DNA from: Coprinopsis marcescibilis
Lineage: Eukaryota; Basidiomycota; Agaricomycetes; Agaricales; Psathyrellaceae
Reading direction: 5' to 3'
Length of the DNA: 61,185 nt
NCBI GenBank assembly: GCA_004369085.1
Contig: ML210331.1
Coordinates: 1-61,185, forward strand
Part shown: piece by piece, positions 23,480-35,600 of the stretch
Numbering within the stretch: position 1 is the stretch's first letter
Layout: each line of letters starts with the position of its first letter
Made by a program: the position numbers and the translations under genes
The notes under the pieces: model-generated
What the model was told of the DNA's origin: nothing
The model's database searches: none
Seen by the model: only the letters and a program-made list of their open reading frames with translations

Positions 23480-24287
23480 GGATTGGGGTTGGTTGTGGAG
23501 TTGAGATGTCGAGGACGCTTTTCTGTTTCCTTTACCCCCATTTTGTTAACTTTATGTGTGCTGTCGGTAGCTTCGGCTTTCCTTCTTGGCTTCGCAATGT
23601 TCATTATAATTCTCTGTCTGCGTTCCTGCCTCATGTCGTTGTCGACCTTACCTATTACCTCTGTCTAGTGTGATCTGCCTTTTTCGTTGTCAACGTCTTC
23701 ACCTTTGTCGCTTCGAACTCATTGTTATCGCTGTTATCGTTCCCTGGCTTTCTTGAATAGCTAGCTGGGTTTGTGACTTCGCGGCTTCTTTGATTATTCG
23801 CTACTTATTTTACCCCCTTCTTTCTTCGCCTTTGACAATTCACATTGACATTCACTCAACTCAACTCACACAAACAAGCTTCCTAGTGTCTCCCTTTCCT
23901 CATCCATCCATCCATACATCAGTCCCCTTTTTTCATTTTACCAATCCATCATCCATCCATCGCAACTCTCTCTCCTCGTTCTCTTTGTTATCAATTCAAA
24001 CATTGTTGTCGTCGACCAGTGATCTAACAATACAGTCTATAACGCCATATCTACCAGCCTGTGTCTCCTAAGCAATAAGCATCAACCAAAGAAGTCTCGA
24101 CCAATCTGGTGAGTCGCGTTTGTTGGCTGGCTGAGAGTGACCTGCCTAAAGCGGAAGCGGCCGGACAGACCCGGGAGTTTGCGACTCCGAAAAACGCGCG
24201 CGCCCCCGTGTGCCAGCCAGGCTGCAACGCACTGCAGCATTTCTTTGCAAACAAAAAATCCTTTCGAAATCTCATCTCTTTTACTCA
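23480..24287. other. Intergenic: NST1-like 3' UTR and QCR2 leader
   Basis: The region is strongly pyrimidine-rich from 23790 to 24060, with CATC/ATCC and TCAACTCAACTCA short repeats, as is common upstream of highly expressed fungal genes. No gene is supported. A possible leader intron donor (GTGAGTCG) occurs near 24110 with a candidate acceptor before the QCR2 start, but it cannot be proven. Confidence 0.5.
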
Positions 24288-25807
24288 ATGTTCGCAGCTC
24301 GAGTTTCGGCCGCGCGCAACGTGCAGCGCATAGCGCGACGGAGCTTTGCTACCGTTGTTGAGAGCAGCGGCGTCAAGGTTGCGGCTGTGGACAATGGAGG
24401 ACCGACCTCGTCGTTGACTGTGCTCGTGAAAGCTGGCAGCCGGTATCAGCCCAAGGAGGGTGTTGCGAATGCGCTCAAGAACTTTGCGTTCAAGGTGTGT
24501 GGTCTGTTATTGGGCTTTTGGGTGTGGTCGTGCTGATTGGAGGGTGTTGGTGGTGGTTGTAGAGCACTGCGAAGCGTTCTGCGCTCGGCACCGTTCGGGA
24601 GAGCGACCTCTACGGTGGTATTTTGAGCTCGAGTTTGGGAAGGGAACACCTTGCGCTCACCGCAGAGTTCTTGCGCGGCGATGAGTGCGTGGAATCGTAT
24701 TCAGTCTGGTTGAATTGAATTGCTAATTTGTATTGGTTTACAGGGCTTTCTTCCTTGACGTTTTGACTTCTTATATTACCTCCGCCAAATTCACTCGCCA
24801 TGAATTCGAGGAGTATGTTGCACCTCTCATCGAGAACGACAGCGCTGTTGCGCACTCCGACCCTGCCATCCAGGCCATCGAACTCGCCCACGCAATTGCC
24901 TTCCGCCAGGGTCTCGGTGCTTCGCTCTACTCGCCATCACATGCACCCCTGTCCGTGACCGACGTGAAGGAATACGCAGCTTCTGTCTTCAACAAGGGCA
25001 ATGTCGCCGTTATCGGAACCGGGATTGACCAGGCCACCCTTTCCAGCCTCGTCGACAAGGCATTTGCCAACGCCGCGGCTGCCAGTACCCCTTCGACCGC
25101 CTCGACCACCTACTTTGGCGGCGAGAACAGGATTCCGGCGCATGGTGGACAGCAGACTTTGTTCATTGGGTTTGGACAGGCTGGTGCCCCCTCTGCTGAG
25201 CTCGCCACCCTCGCAGCCCACCTCTCGCCGTCGCCTTCTGTAAAGTGGAGCAAGGGTCTCTCACCGCTCGCTGCTGCTCTCCCTGAGGGCTCGTCGGTGC
25301 AGTCCGTGTACCTGCCCTACTCTGACGGTTCCCTCGTCGGCTTGCTTGTCCAAGGCTCGTCCCCGGCTGCTGTCAAGGAAGCTGGCAAGGCTGCCGTCGC
25401 TGCCATCAAGGCCGCCAGCAAGATCACCCAGGAGCAACTCACCTCTGCCGTTGCGCGTGCCAAGTTTGCTGCTGCCAGTGACATTGATACCAGGCAAGGA
25501 TTGATTGCCACCCTTGGCTCCAAGGTGCGTTTTGTGTTTGGGGTGCTTCTTGGGGTTAGGTGCTGATCTGTGCTGCGTTTTGTAGGTCTTGTCGGGATCT
25601 GATGCGTCTGCTGCTTCGCTGGTGTCGGCATTTGATGCTGTCAACACTGCTGGCTTTGCCAAGGTATGTGGAAGGTTGCATTTCGAGTGGATTCGGGTTG
25701 GTGACACTTTGTTACAGGCTACCTCCTCGCTGCTGTCGGCCAAGCCCACTTTCGTCGCTGTTGGTGATGTCTCTGCTCTTCCCTATGCGGATGAGTTGGG
25801 ACTTTAA
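24288..25807 (+). CDS. QCR2: Cytochrome bc1 complex core protein 2
   Basis: Five exons (24288-24494, 24563-24684, 24744-25524, 25586-25663, 25718-25807) give 425 residues. The N-terminus MFAARVSAARNVQRIARRSFA is an Arg-rich mitochondrial targeting presequence. The body is the duplicated M16-peptidase fold: GGPTSSLTVLVKAGSRYQ and GVANALKNFAFK in the first lobe, then SLGREHLALTAEFL. The zinc-binding HxxEH motif is absent, as expected for core protein 2. Qcr2 is a matrix-side structural subunit of ubiquinol-cytochrome c reductase (complex III) in the inner mitochondrial membrane. Length is close to the usual 360-450 residues. Introns are short and GT-AG. Low use of rare codons and a pyrimidine-rich leader fit strong expression. 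Confidence 0.93.
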
Positions 25808-26458
25808 GGGTTTCGACCGTGTATTTGTTTTTGACATAACATAGTCGTCGACGCTGGAAGCCTCGGTATTAATTCACTCGTGCCATAATAGAGTAGAGTC
25901 CAAAATCCATCCCGTTTCGTTTTCTGATCGAGTCGCTCCTAGGCCGTCACGAATCGCCCTTTCGTTCTTCGGCCATCCCAAGTCGCCGTTCGGTCCACTC
26001 TGTTATCCCTCTGGCCTGAAAATTACGCGTTGTATACACCGTATCGGTTGCATGCTTTTCCAAGACGAAGCGACGTACGTGATGTGTATGCCTGAAACGG
26101 GTTACATTGTGGCGAACTCAATATCAGCACCGTTGTTCGTGACAAACGTCTGGAATGTTGTTATTGTGCACACATCAAGCAGATAACATCCTCTCCTCTG
26201 ACCTAACCCTGTCAACGTCTCTAGGGGCTTCTGACGAATCGGGAGGTATTGCGGTCACACCGCGAATGGTGAGTGTCGAGACACACAACATATATTTAAA
26301 CAAGGCGGTTGGAGTTTGATTATCAAGCCTGATCTGACATCCGACATTCGACATCACAAATTGTGCTGGTACATCTGCCGAGTGGAGTTGGAAAGGTTTG
26401 GGGGGCGCTGGTGGGAGATTCGAGCAGGGAGTCTCTTTCTTCCTTCCCCACCTGCATC
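25808..26458. other. Intergenic between QCR2 and the DUF6535 gene
   Basis: The first part should be the QCR2 3' UTR, and the last 200 bp the promoter of the next gene, with a TATATTTAAA string near 26290 about 170 bp before the start. No gene or RNA is seen. Confidence 0.5.
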
Positions 26459-29400
26459 ATGCCCCGGGACCCCGATGTCGAGCAAGGCATACCTCATCCG
26501 AACCCCAGTGAGCGCCATAGTCGATAAACCACCCGGGCGTTGAACTAATTCGTCGGCACAGCAGTTCGTCTTTCAACAGACACGCGTCAACACCCTCCGA
26601 ATGGAGATCAGAACCATGAACAAGACTTCCGAAGCGACTCGAAGATATGGCCTATGTACCTCAAAGAGGCCTCAGACGAAGCAAAAAACCGCGCTGAAGT
26701 GTGGAAGACAAGTCTAGACTCACTGTTACTTTTCGTACGTATATGTATTTCTCTGGATAATGGCGCGCACTGTGTGCTCAATTAGGATTGATTAGGCTGG
26801 TCTATTCGCCGGTGTTGTTGCGGGATTCATCATAGAATCTCGCCAATCCCTCCGGCTTGGAGACCAAGAAGAGTTGCTTACGAAGATACTGGCTCAAATG
26901 CGTAAAGAAGAACCTCCAGAGAGGGAGGAACCATCACACACTGTCGTATCCGTCAATGCCCTGTGGCTCTCAAGCCTGCTTACAATCCTCTTCGACGCGA
27001 TCTTGGCTGTCCTCGCCAAGTCGTGGCTCGTGAATTTTACACCTCTTACACCCCGTCTCAACTCGGATGACGCGTACAGAAGATGGATGCTGGACGCTAG
27101 AACCGAGCAGTGGTGGATGGAACGGGTCATCACACTCATCCCCCTCCTCGTGCAGTGTGCTTTCTTCCTGTTTGGTGCGGGATTGGTGGTGCAAATCTTC
27201 AGTGACTACGACCGACTCGGTTGGCTCGTCTTGTCGTTCGTGGCTGCTGCTGGGGTTGTCTACATCGTCATTACCTGCCTTCCGCTTGTGTACGGCAAGG
27301 AAGTATGTCCATTCTCTACGCCTCTATCCGATCTTCTCCTCCTCATCCCACCCTGGATCAAAAAAGTATTCGGAAGCAAGAATAGTACTTCAGCCAGCAA
27401 GCCTCCTGACCAAGATACCTTGGCCAAGATCGTCGACAAGGTCATCGAATCCACCAACACCAAACACGTAGACGAGGCCATTGGCGAACTCAACATCCAT
27501 CGCCCTCACCGAGAGCGTTGGAAGACCCTGAAAGCCATCCCAGCGGCCTCTCTCCGTCGGATACAGTCCTGCATTTACGATCGCCACAACCCACAGCGGG
27601 ATGTCATTCTTTCCCACCACTTGGAATCCATCTCACAGGGTATCCACCACCCCGATTGGAACAAGGAGGAGATGTCGGATTGGAAGAAACTGCTGGAGGA
27701 GTCGCTGCTGCCAAATCACCCTTTGAATCGGTGGAACACATTTCCACATGCGGTCCAACCACTGGCGTTCAGCGTTCGTCTACCGCTTCTCCTCCAACTT
27801 GGACTGGACATAGACGCCAGTGAGGTTGATCATAAACCTTGGCAGATGTTGGTTCGGGAATGGCGTCCTGGTCATCGCTTCCAGATCGTTAATGCGGCGT
27901 GTCGGGGAATCCTCGGCAAACACCCAAACATACGCAAACTCAGCACCTTCGTTCTTGGTTTCCATCTTGTGAATGGTGAGTTGGAAAAATCGACAAATGT
28001 TTAGCGAGGCTGCATCTTAAATGAACTTTGTTAGTTGCAGCTGAAGGAACCAGAAGCGAATGGGGCCATGTTGCAGACGAGGATAAGAAGAAATCTCGGG
28101 TCCTCGTCCAGCATTGCTTGCAGGCTTTTCTTCAGGAACTCGGTGTGTGACGGCTCAGGCACGCATTTCTTCTTCGATTGACATTGCTCATTCGGAAGCC
28201 CAACGATGGGAGGAAGAACTGCAAAACTTGATACGATATGCTCCACCAAAGGATATTTTTGGCTCATTTGCATTTGCATTGCATTTGTCACAATATCGGA
28301 ACCCTGAGACGGTGGAGAAGGTGGTTAAACTGATCGCCATAACAGCTCAAGGTCATTCAGCAGTCTCTTATTCGTCTGGTTCTTATTCTAAACCCTCTTA
28401 TTCCCAACTTTAAGATGGCCGCCACGTCCCTATTGAGGTCTCCCTCGTTGTTCTCTGGCTATTGGAAGTCATTATCAGCGCGAGGAGCCCCCTTGCAAGC
28501 GAGGTTGCCAAGAAAGAGATAGCAAAGCTAGCTGGTGCTCAAGTTAATAATTCTGACTCGACACCTCCGTATCCACCAGAGGCTTTCCGACTGGTCATTC
28601 GTCGGGGATTAGTGCTCTTTACGGAACACAACAACATTGCTTATATATCTCCTTCCGATTTCCGATTTATATGCGAATTGATGGTTTCTGGTGAGAGTGT
28701 CAAGTTGCTCGATATCATCTGGCCGGCGCTGACCCTACTTACTCCCGTCCATGTATAGTTGTTCCTCCTTGGGGCTCCAATAATGTGGTGGTAGTGGACA
28801 TTTCCGATGCCGAATTCATCTGCGATCTCACAGAAGCCTTGCTCTATCGTGACGGTGGTGGCATCGACTCCCCTGAGTATTATAAGCTCTTGGTCGAGTT
28901 ACCAGCGAAAGACGGTAAACTTCCGTCTACTAGATATATTGTGTCTCTCTTAGTGATGGTTGCCCTTTTTAGAGAATTTCAAGGCTTTTATAACGACAGG
29001 AATCGACATTCTAGTTCACAAGCAAATACAATCGGCGGAAAGGAGTGGACGGGAGCGTCACCGTGCATTGGAGCTGGTTGTCCAACTCATTAGTCTCGAA
29101 CTCTGGAGTGAAGGTGCGTCCATGGGGAGGTCACATTGTGACAATAGTAAACCTTTGGCCTCTAGGTTTCTCATCCGACTTGAGGTTCTTGGATGCGATC
29201 TCTAACCTAATTCAGGCTGAAACACACGATTCGCTCATTCCCAGCGCTGCCATGAAGAAATTGGTCAAAGTTCTCGATGGGAAAGGCATGTTAGGTTTTC
29301 AACCTGGATGCATTCAAGCTCAATGTCTTTATACCGTCACAGAAAAACTGCGAAAGATAATACTGAGTGAGCTGAAGGATGCTTTTGTAGCAGCGATTTC

Positions 29401-32400
29401 GGACATTAGGCCAAGTGAAGACGGATTCGCTCACCTGGAAGATGCTTTGGTCATCTACGCTTCGGAACTGAGGGAATATGCCGGTGATTTGATCAAGGAT
29501 ATCATCCCCATCCTAGTTCAGGCGGCTTCCGTGCAACTCGGGCGTAAATCTGTACTTCAAGCAATGCTTGGCTTGCTTCGTGTATCCGGGGACGATGGTA
29601 CGTCAATCCTTCGGACTTGATCTCAAATCTAATTTTGGCCCAGAAAACCTTCGAACGTCGTTCGAAACCTCTCTCGAGAGTGTGGACCTGGGCGTATTCA
29701 GTACGATTGACAGCCACGAATGGAAAATTAGCTTCATTCAGTGCCTGAGCGAATTTCTCCGCGCCAGCAGAAAATCAGCTGCGCAACCAAGGTCGACACA
29801 GTTCTCGGACCGACTGGTGGAAATAATCATTGATGCCGCCATTTGTGACTACGACGAGGACGTCTGTCACAAAGCCTTTACGCTGTCAGTCGAGCTCATA
29901 GACTATGTCGGTGCGTCTTCAGATCCTTGCCCTCGGCAGCACTATTAACGAATCCTTGGGTCTACGTAGAGTCTAAGTCTCAGAAATCGCTGCTATCACG
30001 CTTACTCGAGAAAGTTGCAGAGGATGATAGGGATGAACAAAGGAAGCGAGTCGCGGAGATCAGGATTGCTCTTCTCATGATGAAAATCGGTAGCATGCCT
30101 CGTCCTTATCTACGCCGCCTCGCATTGACCAAATCAATCATACATAGATGGAGCGCCTGAATCCTCTCAGATATTTGGGAAATACTTCAAGTCGTCCAAC
30201 ACCGAGAGCGGCTCATGTGAATGACATTTTCTTTCCTCTACAACGACATGATCTCATCATACTTTCAAAGATGATTTTGTGGAGCGCATGGAAACTGACA
30301 AGAGCAACACCCTTCGCCGTTCTTTAGTGTCATTCATCTCACAGCATTCGACGGCTGGCGCTGAGGGCAGTACCCCACACTCCCCTTACAGCCCCCCTGG
30401 GACACAGTTCACAGCCGAGTCACCGACTCAAAATTGGCTTTCGTCCTTACTCCGTTTGGCAAAAGACGAAGACTACAGCGTACGCAGGGAAGCCTTTGAG
30501 TGTCTTTTGACACTCACACGCCGAGGTTTGGCTTATTCCTCTTGCGCACCTAGTAACTGATGGTTAGTTCCAACACTCTCCCTTCCTCTAGCATCCACAA
30601 AAATTGATGTCCCTATTTCTCTACTCCTTGGGACGGCTTTCGGAGACTCAAAGGACCCAGATGCCGGCGTTCGGTTTGCAGCCGTCAGGTGTCTTCTGTC
30701 AGTGCTGCAGAACCCTGCTGCATCTCCTAATGGGGACACCCTTTCGTTACTCTCGTCAGGTCTGCGACAACCAACGCATGCATTTGGGCTGCTACCACTG
30801 CGGAAACTGCATACTCTACATGTAGACGAGTCGGACTCGCAAGTACGAAGAGCGTGGGCAATAGCTGTCTCGATATTGGCCCTCCGAGGTGAGTAGGACG
30901 TTCCATGAAGAAAGAAAGCATATCACTCAATCTAAACCCAAGCTCATGGACTCGAAGATGGCCCCTCGACGTTGGCTCATATATTTAGTTCAGACGTCGC
31001 CCAAGAAGTCCAAACCGCGGCACTCAGTGGCTTATGTAACCTGCATTCAAAGAATGGTAAACCATGCATAGTTCATCCTGCGATTGTCCGCATCGCTTAC
31101 TGTAAAGACAGCATCACTGGCAAGACTGGTATTTTCTTCAGTATTACGCACCGTTGAAGAACGCCTACTAAATGGAGGCGACGAGCAACTACAGGATTTG
31201 GAGCGCCTTAGACTGCTCATCAAAGAGTGCAGAATCAAAAAGATACCTCTAAACTTGAACCCGACTCTTCCCATATTAGTGAAGATGGCAATCAGCTCTG
31301 AGCTGAACGACGTCTCTGATTCCGCAATGAAGGTACTCACCCAGGTTGCTAACGATACAAGTGAGTTGGCCCTTGACATAGTTTAGCAACATTCGCTAAC
31401 GCGCATTGCGATAGCGACTCTTGGGCCGATACTGCTCAACATATGTCTAACCCTTACGACGGTTACCTACTGTGGCCGCAGAGCAATCCTATCATTACTG
31501 GATGACCGTGAGTGCAAGTTCAACTCAATTGCATTGTCTCAAATTTAACTTTACGCGGTTTCTCCTCTGCGAAGAAATTGACATCATCCGCAGCAGACAA
31601 GTCGACTTTGGGATTATAAACGGTGCCAACGGAATCAGAGCTCTTGACACGGCTTTAGAAATCGGAAGCGATCTGGTCAGGTCGACTGCGTTGAGGGTGC
31701 TCCTGAAGCTGTGCCGTATGAGTAAGCCAGATATTTCCCGCCGTGTGAAGTTCCTGCTGGAATACTGAGTTTCTGGTTCTCCAGGGATACCCCTTCTACT
31801 AAAAGCGCTCGCAAGGCTCAGCGGGAAGGTAATTAAAATTGCTCTTCAAGACCCAAATCCTGTCATGCAGGAGGGCGCGTTGCACCTTCTAATTGATTTG
31901 TGCCAGGAAGGTATGTCTCTCCTTATCTTCTCTGCGATTCGAACTCACATCTTTGGCAGCGGATTCATTCGCCAAGGTGAAAGCCAATCCACTGCCTTTC
32001 CTTCAGCTTCTGGGGGACAAAAGGTTAGCGCTTCCAGGACTCCAGGTGATATCTTTGATTGCGAAGGATGATCTCGGTAAGGACTTGTTTCTTGGTAGAT
32101 GTGCCAAGTATATGAACCTCCTCAGCTCGGGAGTCCATTGCTTCCTGGATAATAGCCTCCGCGAATTCGAACGATAACGTCGAACATGACATCTCGGTAC
32201 TAGTCTTAGAGACCCTCCTGACTGAAAGTATGCAGTGCTTTACTCTACCATCAAAGTTTACTGATTCAACCCACAGAGAGGGTCGGGTCAAAGCACTTTG
32301 ACTATGTCCTTTTGCTCAAAGCTTGGGCTCTTTCCCTGAAGCCAGATCGAAATCGCAGTCGCTTCGGAGTTAAAGTTACATCTGCTCTCGTTTGTCACTA

Positions 32401-32587
32401 CTATTACAGCATTTTCGCGCCTCAACCTACTGGACTTCCATCACAAGTAGTCGACTGGCTTACGGCTGCTGTCTTTAGTCAACATGTCTCAAAGACTGAG
32501 CTGGAAGGTTGGCTGCCGATGATAAAAGATACTCAGAATAGCACTACTACAGCAACAGCAACCCAGGAAGTGCAGATTCCACCGTAA
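26459..32587 (+). CDS. DUF6535 membrane protein with long ARM/HEAT-like body
   Basis: The gene starts at the ATG at 26459 (MPRDPDVEQGIPHPNP). Early exons are 26459-26507, 26562-26734 and about 26796-27975, followed by many more with 50-65 bp introns. The N-terminus carries the DUF6535 signature: IWPMYLKEASDEAKN, then LLLFAGLFAGVVAGFIIES (TM1), VNALWLSSLLTILFDAILAV (TM2), and two more helices near ITLIPLLVQCAFFLFGAGL and GWLVLSFVAAAGVVYIVITC. The remaining 1,300 or so residues are alpha-helical solenoid-like repeats (for example SAAMKKLVKVLDGKG, FVAAISDIRP, LVEIIIDAAICDYDEDV), consistent with an ARM/HEAT fold. The end is VQIPP at 32587. I traced frame-compatible splices through about 29900 and saw open coding beyond; exon limits in 30-32.5 kb are approximate. 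DUF6535 proteins are abundant in Agaricomycetes and have no known function. Its stop lies 64 bp from the convergent TPR-CHAT gene. Confidence 0.75.
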
Positions 32588-32651
32588 ATAGAGAATTTTC
32601 AATTCCATAAGATTTGGCACATTGCTGAATTATGAATATCACACGTCCATT

Positions 32652-35600
32652 TTATGAACCAAAATGAGCAAATGGAACCCAACGCCGGAACTCCTTCGTG
32701 TGAGCCTTTAGATCCTTTGTCGCATTGTGAAGCGCTTCCGCTGTGTCGATCCCAATTGGAGAGTTACCTGGATGATCACGCCGGAGAAGATGCTTGTAGA
32801 ACATATCAGCCATGTAAGGCCCATCTTGGTTCGATATTGCCCTAGTTCAGAAGCATATAAATCAGATCATATCATGGACAAGCGTGCATAAGCCTACCAC
32901 ATGGGCCCAACTACTGCCTTGAATCCAGCCGCCACTAACGCGTGTGGAATGCCGTGAAATAATCCAAGTGATTCAGTTTCACCCAATGTGGGCTGGTACA
33001 AGCTCAGGTATGCGAGCCTATGTGACAATCGGTTGCCATCCTTGATCAGATCCGACAACTCTAATTCCATGTTGCCGACAGGGATTCTCCAACTTCCAGT
33101 ACTCCAAGCGGATTGGGTGGGGCAGCTAAAGTGAACTGACGAGGCCGCACAGATATCGTTCACAACTGTTTCGGGCAAAACCTCTTTCTTCCCGTCGTGG
33201 GTGATAAAGCTAGACTCTCCAGCTGTTATATGGGTCTTGATACGAGTAAGATCTTGTTCCATTGTTAAAACGGCTTTGTCTCTGGGCTGAGTCTCGTTTC
33301 CTGCTGAGCTAAGAGTAGCAACCATTTTGAATCCGGTAGGAGGCAATGTGGAAGGGCTGAGGTCCTGTGGAAACTGGAGATAGGAAGAGATGGCGTAGTC
33401 TGACAGACAGTCAATCTCGCTTGGGTCCTCGGGATACACCCCGGCGGCATGGATGGGAAGGCCAAAGAATTTGCCGACCGGACACCACCAGATCCTTGCT
33501 AGCGAACCAGTCTTACAGCGTCCTTGTTAGCAGACGCTCAACGACACCAACATCGAGTTAATGGCTCACCTTTGGAAGTTCAAGACTCTGTAAAATGGGC
33601 TCCACAATAGCAAACCACAGCACAGAGAGAATAAACCTGAATCCATCATCCACCTCCAGACCATCATCCATCCCTGCAAAGTTGGTCAAGCTTTTGGGAA
33701 TGAACTGTTTGATACGACTTTGGAGATCCGGGGTCACTGATTCAAGGATGCCGTCGACGCTGACCATTGGGATGAAACATCCTTTCGCCAGATCGATAGT
33801 CATCGCATTGAGGGAGGAGAGGCCGTTAGGATTGATATGAAGTGGAAGGTGTAGGATCGGAAGCTCCGCCCTCACAATTAGGGCGTCACTCCTGTAGCCA
33901 CCAGAGCTCAAAATAATAATTGGTCCACAAGAAGTTGAGACTTGGAGCGAAGTGAATGAGGGTATTTTCAAGAACTCGTCGAACCCGTCTAGGGAACGGA
34001 CCTGGGCGATGATACGCTGTCGTTCTTGCCAAGGCGATGATTGCTGGTCGCGAGAGTTTGATGATTCAGATGCAGTCCCGGGAGAACTGGTCGCCTTTAC
34101 AGGGACATCCATCCCCCTCGAGACTGTGCATAGACTCTCGCAAAGCAGAGGATGCTCGGCTTTGAGTTTATCCACAGATGTCCTGAGTTGAAGAACCTGC
34201 GACCATACGCTTAGGCGACAGGTGAAAAAGAAGACAACAGCATTTTCAAAGTCGCCAGCCTCTATGGCGCACTCGACTGCGTCATCTCCTACAGTTACGG
34301 CAAATTCCGCATCCCCCCAATCGAGCTTCCCCGGCTTAACCGACGGGGCCATGAGCAGAATCAACTCGATGGTACGGCGATAAGCCTCCAGCGAGGAATC
34401 AGCGTGCACAGTCGGTGAGCACGAACCCCAGCCCCTCAGAGCTATTATTCGGTCAGGAAGAGAACCGGCATTGAATTCCGGGATGGCGTCGAATAGAGAG
34501 CCGAAAGTGGTCTCTAGGTCTTGATTCTCCGAATGATTGGCCTGGAGGAACTTCATGCGCAACCGTCGACCAAGACTTCTGAGCAACCTGAAGCGTTGTG
34601 TCTGGAAGTTTTCCGTTGGAGGCGTGATGCCTATGGCTTCTCGTGTAAAGAAGATGCTCTTTTCCAGGTCCAATGCATCCCGTGTGCGCTGATCATACCG
34701 GATTTCCAGCAAGTCCCCGAGATTGAGTAGCCGTTCGATGCTTTGGGGAGCATCTGACTCTTGGGCATTCTCGTAGGAGGAAATGGCAACCTCCAAATCC
34801 ACGAAATCGCGCGAATTCAAGAAGCGCACGTGACTGGCACTCCCAAGGTTGTTGAGCCATGAGGAGTGGCCCCTCCATAAGTTACGGTTTCCCACTGTGA
34901 GGTTGAGAGCTTGTTGGTAAAGGTGAATGATCTTTGAGAGATCTTCCAGTGGAGTAGAGCCCGGAGAGCTATGCAGTGACCCTTGGAACCGTTCAAAGAT
35001 GGAATACGCCAAGTTGGCTAAGATATGAGCTCGCTGGAGACTGTGCGGCGGTATCAAATTGACCGCAAGTTGCAAGAGAAATATAGATTTCTCTCTATCG
35101 TTCGCATCGTTTGTCGAATGGTACCGCTGGATGAGGTCGACGGAGTAGTTGTTGAGTAGTCTGGGATTAGAGAATTCGAGGTTAATCGCCTCTTCGCGAA
35201 GGGCTAGAGCTTGGTTTAAGTCGGCTATGTTGCAGGTCTGGTCAAACCGGCTTCTATATCCGTTAGCGAGGGCGTTCAAGACCTCTGTGCGTTCAGCGCT
35301 GTCGTGAGGTGTCAACTCGAGGGCTTCTTGACCGTAACAAATACTGTCCTTTAGATCTTGATCATTCTTCCTTCGACTGAAGGATTCCAGAAGCGCCATG
35401 AAAAGCGCTCTGGTCAACGGAGGGCGACTTGCAGGGGACGGGGTAATCAAGGCCTCCTTCATGAAATAAATGCTCCGGGAAAGGTCTTCCATGACTCCTT
35501 GAGAAGAGTTTCGAAATCTGAGGAAAAGGGCTTCCCCCAGGGATCCAGCTGTGTCTGCACGATGCGGGTTTTCCGGTGCCATCATGTCATATGCACTCTG

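Noticed and set aside
26459..32587. Splitting the DUF6535 locus into two genes near 28.0 or 30.2 kb
   Set aside because: Frame-compatible short introns link the exons through about 29.9 kb, and no promoter-like gap or new ATG with better context was found. A split further downstream cannot be fully excluded without transcripts.
32894..32899. Stop codon that seems to truncate the CHAT domain after GPMW
   Set aside because: The TAG overlaps a GTAGGC donor; a 56-bp intron follows, and the next exon (32841-32652) continues the CHAT domain to its usual W-x-PFAHFG end.
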